Positions 1-4,024 of a stretch of 7,793 nucleotides of DNA are shown here, piece after piece; within the stretch, counting starts at the first letter, position 1; every line of letters starts with the position of its first letter. The stretch comes from JANWHF01 sp036276235 (lineage in GTDB: Bacteria; Planctomycetota; Phycisphaerae; Tepidisphaerales; Tepidisphaeraceae): the NCBI GenBank assembly GCA_036276235.1, contig DATBDZ010000459.1, positions 1 through 7,793 of the forward strand. Reading direction: 5' to 3'. Made by a program: the position numbers and the translations under genes. The notes below the pieces were generated by a model. That model had not been told where the DNA came from and did not search any database. It saw nothing but the letters and a program-made list of their open reading frames with translations.

Positions 1-189
1 GCGAACATAAGGTTCGCCCCTACGACATGCGCCCGTAGGGGTGAACCTTGTGTTCACCCTCCGGCTCGCGCGACCGATGCAGGGCGAACACGAGGTTCGC
101 CCCTACGACATGCGCCCGTAGGGGTGAACCTTGTGTTCACCCTCCGGCTCGCGCGACCGACGCCGGGCGAACACAAGGTTCGCCCCTAC
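1..189. repeat. 83-bp-period tandem repeat of hairpin units
   Basis: Two full units and one half unit repeat with a period of exactly 83 bp; the motif gcgaaca begins at 1, 84 and 167. Each full unit is a long inverted repeat. In the second unit the left arm is 82-107, the loop 108-116 and the right arm 117-142. The 26-bp arms differ only at positions that would form G-U pairs in RNA or at single substitutions. A 22-bp linker (60-81 and 143-164) separates the units. The first unit is cut by the window edge, and the third keeps only its left arm (165-189), ending inside the atpH stop codon. The block lies on the downstream side of atpH, where atpA would be expected. It could be a MITE- or REP-like element or an intercistronic RNA structure. 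I see no coding capacity. Confidence 0.93.
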
Positions 190-752
190 ATTCCGCTGGA
201 GAGCAGGCGCTGGCGGAGCGACTTTAGTTGTGTCTTCACGCTCGCGTCGAGGACCTTGTCGCCGACGCGGACGATCAGGCCGCCGATGATCGAATCATCG
301 ACGCGGCGATGCAGGATCGCGTTCTTGCCAAGGATCTGGCTCACGCGCTGGCCGATCGATTGCGCCTGCGCATCATCCAACGCCTGCGCGCTGGTAACGT
401 TCACATCCACATTTCCCAGCTGCTCATCAAGCAGCGCGCTAAACGTGGCGGCGATTTCGCCAAGCAAACCAGAGCGACCCTTCTGATTGGCGACGCTGAT
501 CAGATTGAAGAGCAGGTCGGAAACCTGCCCTTTGAACATTGCATCGATCTTGCGGGCGCGCTCGGCGGAGCTGATCGACGGATTGGAAAAGAATTCCTTG
601 AACTGCGGATTGGAGGCAAGAATGCCCGCCAAATCGCGCATTTCCTGTCCGATTTCCGTCGCCTGCCCGCGTTCGTTGGCCAGCTCCAAAAGCGATCGCG
701 CATACGCCATCGACAGCGGGGAGTGTTGCGTGGTTTGACCGTTTGATGCCAT
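186..752 (-). CDS. atpH: F1Fo ATP synthase subunit delta (AtpH, OSCP family)
   Basis: Encodes 188 aa, the usual length for the delta subunit that joins the F1 head to the peripheral b stalk on the cytoplasmic face. The N-terminal helical domain begins at about residue 15 (AYARSLLELANERGQ), and the family signature lies near the C-terminus (DDSIIGGLIVRVGDKVLDASV, residues 152-172). I place the start at 752. The reading frame runs on to an ATG at 824, but the extra 24 residues (YWQLTTGNWQLS and neighbours) are translated repeat DNA. A later ATG at residue 15 is a weaker alternative. No Shine-Dalgarno sequence is visible: the bases before the ATG belong to the inverted repeat at 756-858, whose arm ends 3 nt upstream. 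The TAG stop overlaps the edge of the 83-bp repeat. The gene follows atpF in the normal operon order. Confidence 0.95.
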   Translation of the reverse strand: MASNGQTTQHSPLSMAYARSLLELANERGQATEIGQEMRDLAGILASNPQFKEFFSNPSISSAERARKIDAMFKGQVSDLLFNLISVANQKGRSGLLGEIAATFSALLDEQLGNVDVNVTSAQALDDAQAQSIGQRVSQILGKNAILHRRVDDSIIGGLIVRVGDKVLDASVKTQLKSLRQRLLSSGM

Positions 753-755
753 GCT

Positions 756-858
756 TAGTTGCCAGTTGCCAGTTGTCAGTTGCCAGTAAAAATCAGGTTT
801 GCGAGCGATTGCATGTCCTTGCATTCACTGGCAACTGACAACTGGCAACTGGCAACTA
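756..858. repeat. Perfect 32-bp inverted repeat made of heptamers, in the atpF-atpH junction
   Basis: Arms 756-787 and 827-858 are perfect reverse complements and enclose a 39-nt loop (788-826). Each arm is itself about four copies of a 7-bp tandem repeat, AGTTGCC/AGTTGTC on the plus strand. The element fills the whole gap between the atpF stop codon (856-858, part of the right arm) and a point 3 nt before the atpH start. The outermost dinucleotide on both sides is TA. This would suit an element inserted at a TA target, but it is also simply the end of the palindrome. In RNA it would form a very stable stem-loop. No transposase is present. Confidence 0.95.
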
Positions 859-1458
859 TTCCTTCCCCATTTCCTGCAACTCGCCGATGCTTTGATCGAC
901 CAGATCACGGTAGTCATTGGCGTTGAGGGTTTTTCGGATGATCTTCTCGGCGACGCTGGTGGCCAACGTGGCCGCCTGCTGGTGGATCTCGCGGATCGCC
1001 TGGTTTTTGGCGTCTTCGATTTCGCGGGTGGCGCGTTCGCGGGCTTCCTCGGCCTCCTGCTGCCCGCGCGTGCGGATCTGGGCCGCCAGCGCGTCGGCGT
1101 CGGTCTTGGCCTTGCTCAAAATCTCCCGCCCGCGCGCCTCGGCGTCGGCAAGCTGCTTGTTGTAATCGCGAAGCACCGCTTCGGCCTTCGCGCGAGCCTC
1201 CTCGGCGTCGGCGATGTCCTTGCGGATCTTCGCTTCACGGGCGGCAAGGCCCTTGGCGATCGGGCCCCACGCCTTCTTGGTCAGCACGATGACCAGTGCG
1301 ACGAAGACGATCAATGTCACGATCGCCGTGATGCCGCTCTCGGAGAAGGACTTCACCAGAGAGGGCGGAGCTTCCTCCGCCTCGGCGGCCAGCGAGAGCG
1401 CCGGCGCGGCCATCAAGATGAAAGCAGCCAGCAATGGAACAAGGCGCAAACGTTTCAT
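856..1458 (-). CDS. atpF: F1Fo ATP synthase subunit b (AtpF), with signal-peptide-like N-terminus
   Basis: Encodes about 200 aa, longer than the roughly 156 aa of the E. coli b subunit. Residues 1-25 look like a signal peptide: basic MKRLR, a hydrophobic run, then ALSLAAEA. The usual b-subunit membrane anchor follows at about 42-60, then KKAWGPIAKGLAAREAKI and a long charged, Ala/Glu/Arg-rich helix (66-165) forming the peripheral-stalk coiled coil. The end (LATSVAEKIIRKTL, from 165) is typical of the delta-binding region. I chose the ATG at 1458 because it opens a textbook n-region. An in-frame ATG at 1479 would add MTHTDLT, and neither start has a clear Shine-Dalgarno. The TAG stop lies in the right arm of the inverted repeat at 756-858. 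The gene sits between atpE and atpH as expected. The family call is secure; the start and the processing of the N-terminus are not. Confidence 0.94.
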   Translation of the reverse strand: MKRLRLVPLLAAFILMAAPALSLAAEAEEAPPSLVKSFSESGITAIVTLIVFVALVIVLTKKAWGPIAKGLAAREAKIRKDIADAEEARAKAEAVLRDYNKQLADAEARGREILSKAKTDADALAAQIRTRGQQEAEEARERATREIEDAKNQAIREIHQQAATLATSVAEKIIRKTLNANDYRDLVDQSIGELQEMGKE

Positions 1459-1484
1459 GGTCAAGTCCGTGTGAGTCATGCAAT

Positions 1485-1515
1485 CCGTCGGGCGGCTTGT
1501 TCAGCCACCCGACGG
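1485..1515 (-). promoter_or_regulatory. Intercistronic hairpin between atpE and atpF
   Basis: An 8-bp perfect outer stem (1485-1492 with 1508-1515, CCGTCGGG/CCCGACGG) is followed by one mismatch, a 4-bp inner stem (1494-1497 with 1503-1506) and a 5-nt loop (1498-1502). It starts 6 nt after the atpE stop and ends 5 nt before the upstream candidate atpF ATG at 1479. No U-run follows on the transcribed strand, so it does not look like a standard intrinsic terminator. A role in mRNA stability, processing or reduced atpF translation would fit the high demand for subunit c, but this is inferred. Confidence 0.75.
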
Positions 1516-1521
1516 GGAAGA

Positions 1522-1854
1522 TTACTTAATCAAGCACAAGACGACCGCGAAGAGGGCCGCACCTTCAACGAGCGCGGCGGAGATAATCATCGTGGTGAAA
1601 ATGCGGTCGGCCATCTCCGGCTGACGTGCAATGGCTTCAACCGCCTGGCCGCCGATCTGCCCGATGCCGCGTCCGGCACCGATGATCGCCAGGCCCGCGC
1701 CGATGCAAGCGCCCGCGATCGCAATTCCGGGAATGGTCGTGCCAGTGGTGGCGGCAGTGGTTGCCGGTGCGGCCGCATCAGCGGCTCGTGAAGTTGCCGG
1801 AACCGCCAACATGAGCAGGTTCATAACAGCAAACGCAAGGAAAAACTTCCGCAT
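1522..1854 (-). CDS. atpE: F1Fo ATP synthase subunit c (AtpE), with signal-peptide-like N-terminus
   Basis: Encodes 110 aa, compared with roughly 70-90 aa for most bacterial c subunits. The core is a standard helical hairpin. Helix 1 carries the glycine-rich run GACIGAGLAIIGAGRGIG (about 48-65), the polar loop is ARQPE (76-80), and helix 2 carries the ion-binding carboxylate E97 in SAALVEGAALFAVV. By manual alignment with the Na+-type c subunit of Ilyobacter, the Gln ligand of helix 1 is replaced by Ile and the Ser after the carboxylate is Gly. This points to proton coupling. The extra length is N-terminal: MRKFF, a hydrophobic stretch, a likely signal-peptidase site near ATSRA-ADA, then an Ala/Thr-rich linker. 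The start at 1854 is supported by GGAG 8 nt upstream, the best ribosome-binding site of the b/c/delta genes here. Upstream in-frame codons back to 1923 are not gene-like. Confidence 0.95.
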   Translation of the reverse strand: MRKFFLAFAVMNLLMLAVPATSRAADAAAPATTAATTGTTIPGIAIAGACIGAGLAIIGAGRGIGQIGGQAVEAIARQPEMADRIFTTMIISAALVEGAALFAVVLCLIK

Positions 1855-2061
1855 ATCAAGGACTCCAATATGTTGACGCCGGCTTTCGGCCCGGCGGACG
1901 CCGCGAATTGCCCGCGAGTGCAATCCGTCTCTCAGGGTTGTCCTGACCGACTGTCGGTCCTCTCAGCGAACGGCTCGCGCGTCCGCCGCCGGCTTTGGTT
2001 TCCAAATCACTTTCACCGCGTTTGTCTCCAGGGAACTGGGCAATCCCGCGGGCAAGGTGAT
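1855..2061 (-). promoter_or_regulatory. Structured 207-nt gap between atpB and atpE
   Basis: This is the longest gap inside the operon. It contains a small perfect hairpin (7-bp arms 1945-1951 and 1953-1959). That hairpin is enclosed by a longer-range 10-bp perfect complementarity between 1892-1901 and 1979-1988. The 3' end supplies the GGAG ribosome-binding site of atpE. I found no good -35/-10 pair. The gap could hold an internal promoter I cannot recognise, or act as an mRNA leader favouring subunit c. No short ORF with a convincing start was seen. Confidence 0.4.
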
Positions 2062-2991
2062 TCAGTGTTGACCTGCCGGCTTATGAAAAGCATCCCCCTC
2101 ACGCGTGGCATGCGGCTCGGCAAAAGTGCCGCCTTCTTTTTCGTTATGTTCGTCGTCGTGATGGTGGATGAGCATCTGGCTGATAAACAACGCCGAAAGA
2201 AACGTGAACAGATACGCTTGCAATGTTGCAACAAACAGTTCCAAAAGCAGGATGCCTACCGACGAAATGACCGAAACCACGCCGACGCCAAACCCTGCTC
2301 CCGCGCCATAGGCACGATAGACCGAGGGCACAAACCCAATGATGACGGCGAGCAATATATGGCCGGCGGTCATATTCGCCGCCAAACGCACGGCCAGAGC
2401 AAACGGCTTGATCAGCGTGCCCAGAATCTCCACCGGCACCATCACGACGCACAGATACCAGGGTGCGCCCCCGAGAAAGTGATGCAGCCAGCCCTTAAGG
2501 CCGTTCTCTTTGAGGCCGTTGTAGTGAATGATGACGAAGACGATGAGCGCCAGCGTCGCGGTGACGTAAAAATTGCCCGTGGCTGTGCCAGCGACGGGAT
2601 GCTTCAAATGGGGGAAGATAAGGTTCTCAATTGCATCGAAGGGGATAAGACCAAGCAGGTTGCAAAACCAGATGAAGAAAAACAAGGTCCAGATCAGTGG
2701 CATGAAGCGGTCGGTTTCGTCCCCGAGCACGGACTTGGCCACGTTATCACGAAAGTAGATCATGATCGTCTCGAGGAAATTCCCCGAGCCGGTCGGTACG
2801 GTCTTGCCATCCTGATATTGCCGCAGAAGCCTCGGGAAAATCAAAAGCATGAGCCCCGCGGCGATGAAGATCATCACCATATGATTGGTGAGCAACCACC
2901 AGTTTCCCGCGCGCAGGATCGGGTGATCAACAACGTGCTCCAACGGGTTTTCGGCCGCGAGCAGAAACTGGATGGCGGGCAATTGCGTCAT
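2062..2991 (-). CDS. atpB: F1Fo ATP synthase subunit a (AtpB)
   Basis: Encodes 309 aa of polytopic membrane protein, the stator subunit that forms the proton half-channels against the c-ring. The essential arginine is R202 in KPFALAVRLAANMTAGH, equivalent to E. coli R210. The last conserved helix contains LLLELFVATLQAYLF, with Q258 equivalent to Q252. By manual alignment the E. coli pair E219/H245 appears swapped here (H211/E251), an arrangement known from other a subunits. Hydrophobic segments are evident near 35-53, 96-117, 140-158, 178-196, 208-224 and 236-274. The C-terminal tail from 276 is unusually rich in His, Asp and Glu. The start at 2991 follows AAAGAGAG, a usable ribosome-binding site, and lies 3 nt after the preceding stop. 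Confidence 0.96.
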   Translation of the reverse strand: MTQLPAIQFLLAAENPLEHVVDHPILRAGNWWLLTNHMVMIFIAAGLMLLIFPRLLRQYQDGKTVPTGSGNFLETIMIYFRDNVAKSVLGDETDRFMPLIWTLFFFIWFCNLLGLIPFDAIENLIFPHLKHPVAGTATGNFYVTATLALIVFVIIHYNGLKENGLKGWLHHFLGGAPWYLCVVMVPVEILGTLIKPFALAVRLAANMTAGHILLAVIIGFVPSVYRAYGAGAGFGVGVVSVISSVGILLLELFVATLQAYLFTFLSALFISQMLIHHHDDEHNEKEGGTFAEPHATREGDAFHKPAGQH

Positions 2992-2994
2992 CGA

Positions 2995-3453
2995 CTAACT
3001 CTCTTTGCGAGCCTCGCGCACGCTGCGCATCAGACGAACAAGAAACGCACACTCGGTGATCAGGGCCGCGAAATAGAACGGCATCAACATGATGCCGACG
3101 GGCAAGGCGGGGAAATGGCCGCCGCGAATCGCCAGCAGCAAGCCGCCGGCCGTAATCAGAAGCCGCAGGCCCATCGAGATCATCGCCGCCGTCGTCAGTT
3201 CATGCATCGAACGGCTCAGGCCCCAGAACATCGGCGCGATCGACGCCCCGGAGGCGAGTGTGCCGATCACCAGTGCCGCCGACATCGGCCGCCACAGCGA
3301 AGGGCGATCGAGCAGCAGAATCGTGGCGGCGGTCAGCCCGGCGGTAACCAGCAGCGCCACAATCATCGCCGCGCAAAACGGCATCACCGAGCCGCTCGGC
3401 AAAACAATCGCATCACGTTTTGGTGAGGCGGAGATCTCCACGATTCGTATCAA
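2995..3453 (-). CDS. atpI: AtpI-like small membrane protein (ATP synthase assembly/ion factor)
   Basis: Encodes up to 152 aa with four predicted membrane helices (about 25-48, 57-79, 87-109, 116-140) and a basic cytoplasmic tail. Size, four-helix topology and position between atpZ and atpB fit AtpI, which has been linked to c-ring assembly and Mg2+ supply. The sequence itself is weakly conserved, so the call leans on context. The start is uncertain. The frame opens with TTG at 3453-3451, overlapping the atpZ stop (TTGA), which suggests translational coupling. An in-frame GTG at residue 5 and an ATG at residue 24, just before the first helix, are alternatives. The stop is 3 nt before atpB. Confidence 0.68.
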   Translation of the reverse strand: MIRIVEISASPKRDAIVLPSGSVMPFCAAMIVALLVTAGLTAATILLLDRPSLWRPMSAALVIGTLASGASIAPMFWGLSRSMHELTTAAMISMGLRLLITAGGLLLAIRGGHFPALPVGIMLMPFYFAALITECAFLVRLMRSVREARKES

Positions 3454-3713
3454 TCCTTAAATGCTTTGCCCGCAGCCCGAACCAACTGCAACAGCCCGAC
3501 AGCAAACCCGATCGCCAGGCCGACAATAAGCAGCCAATGTTTCGTTCCAAACTTGCGATCCAGCCACCATCCGGCCGCCAGGCATACGCCCAGCGTCAGG
3601 GTGAACTCGATGCCCAATCCGCTCATGCGGAACCACATCGCGCGTTGGCGTTCGGCTCGTCGTTCGGCGTCCGCATCGCGCTTGGGTTCATCATCCGGCA
3701 AGCGGCTCATCAT
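3450..3713 (-). CDS. atpZ: AtpZ/AtpI family F1Fo ATPase-associated protein
   Basis: Encodes 87 aa. A charged N-terminus (DDEPKRDADAERRAERQR) is followed by two membrane helices (about 30-51 and 59-79) and a short basic end. The pattern SGLGIEF, then G-x-x-LDRKFGT and a Gly-spaced second helix, is characteristic of the two-helix AtpZ family encoded first in many atp operons. AtpZ has been implicated with AtpI in ion supply or assembly of the synthase. Two tandem ATGs occur (3713 and 3710). GGAGG is 1 nt from the first and 4 nt from the second, so the second may be the real start. The gene is first in the operon, directly behind a promoter-like sequence, and overlaps the atpI-like frame by 2 codons' edges (TTGA). 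Confidence 0.82.
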   Translation of the reverse strand: MMSRLPDDEPKRDADAERRAERQRAMWFRMSGLGIEFTLTLGVCLAAGWWLDRKFGTKHWLLIVGLAIGFAVGLLQLVRAAGKAFKD

Positions 3714-3727
3714 GCCTCCGCTGCCTC

Positions 3728-3756
3728 ATATTAGGGCCTCGTCGCGAGATTGTGAA
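3728..3756 (-). promoter_or_regulatory. Predicted sigma70-type promoter of the atp operon
   Basis: On the minus strand TTCACA (3756-3751, one mismatch to TTGACA) is followed by exactly 17 bp and then TAATAT (3733-3728). Transcription would begin near 3721, giving a leader of under 12 nt that contains the atpZ GGAGG. Spacing and position are good; the -10 box is only a moderate match. Confidence 0.6.
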
Positions 3757-3773
3757 ATAAGGCACAATCTCGC
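3744..3773. promoter_or_regulatory. Palindromic operator-like site over the atp -35 box
   Basis: Two perfect 11-bp arms (3744-3754 and 3763-3773, GCGAGATTGTG/CACAATCTCGC) flank an 8-bp spacer. The centre contains TGTG-N8-CACA, the half-site spacing of CRP/FNR-family operators, with TGTGA intact on the plus strand. The palindrome overlaps the -35 hexamer and part of the spacer, and is centred about 37 bp upstream of the expected start site. It is upstream of that start, so it is more likely a DNA-binding site than an RNA hairpin. The regulator is unknown. Confidence 0.55.
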
Positions 3774-3852
3774 CGCAAACTCCTGCCTTTTCCGTCCGGC
3801 AAGAGGGGCATGAAGATAGTGAGTGGGGTGGAAGGCGTCAAGGAAGCGGGAA

Positions 3853-3914
3853 GGGACGAAGGGACGGAGGGACGGAGGGACGAAGCGACGGAGGGACGAA
3901 GCGACGGGACGGAG
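3853..3914. repeat. 8-bp tandem repeat (GGGACGRA)
   Basis: Six consecutive octamers of the form GGGACGAA, GGGACGGA or GCGACGGA occupy 3853-3900. A 5-bp partial unit follows and then one more GGGACGGA at 3906-3913. The period of 8 breaks any reading frame. It is a purine-rich simple-sequence array about 110 bp upstream of the plus-strand glycosyltransferase and well upstream of the atp promoter. Confidence 0.9.
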
Positions 3915-4009
3915 ATAGGAACGACGCTCAGTTCCTCCGCGTAGCGGTCGGACCGAAGGTCCACCTCGGGTGCGCCCTCTTTGTTCTGACTACTGACAAC
4001 TCATTCAGA

Positions 4010-4018
4010 TGCTACACT
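4010..4018 (+). promoter_or_regulatory. Extended -10 promoter candidate, possibly leaderless
   Basis: TG-C-TACACT forms an extended -10 element (TGn followed by a 4/6 match to TATAAT) that ends 6 nt before the ATG at 4025. Transcription would start at or very near the start codon, and no Shine-Dalgarno is present. There is no good -35 at 17 bp; CTGACA at 3993-3998 is only 14 bp away. Confidence 0.35.
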
Positions 4019-4024
4019 CTGAGA

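Larger units (their letters stand above)
3714..4024. other. Divergent intergenic region between atpZ and the glycosyltransferase gene
   Basis: About 310 bp without a gene. From left to right it holds the atp promoter (3728-3756), the palindrome over its -35 box (3744-3773), about 80 bp in which I see nothing (3774-3852), the 8-bp tandem repeat (3853-3914), a small hairpin with GGACC/GGTCC arms at 3950-3962, and the candidate promoter of the plus-strand gene (4010-4018). A minus-strand reading frame through here is an artefact of the 8-bp repeat. Confidence 0.8.

Noticed and set aside
1..189. Possible CRISPR array
   Set aside because: The repeat is the whole 83-bp unit, including the would-be spacer, which is nearly identical between copies. 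There are no unique spacers and no cas genes.
753..824. Upstream extension of atpH to the ATG at 824
   Set aside because: The extra residues come from the heptamer inverted repeat and loop. There is no ribosome-binding site, and delta subunits normally begin near the 752 start.
1485..1515. Intrinsic terminator inside the atp operon
   Set aside because: No U-tract follows the stem on the transcribed strand, and atpF must be expressed from the same message unless an unseen promoter exists.
1522..1854. Sodium-coupled c subunit
   Set aside because: The helix-1 Gln and the Ser after the carboxylate of the Na+ site are replaced by Ile and Gly in a manual alignment, so proton coupling is more likely.
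1870..3426. Long plus-strand reading frame (518 aa) across the atpB/atpI region
   Set aside because: It is antisense to atpB and the atpI-like gene, which have clear family motifs. The product is rich in His, Gln and Arg with no domain-like pattern, as expected from the complement of a GC-rich membrane protein gene.
3950..3962. GGACC-GAA-GGTCC hairpin as a terminator
   Set aside because: The stem is only 5 bp with no U-run, and no gene ends nearby on either strand.
3731..3964. Minus-strand frame of 77 aa upstream of atpZ
   Set aside because: Its Ser/Pro/Arg repeats are translated from the 8-bp tandem repeat, and it runs through the atp promoter and palindrome.
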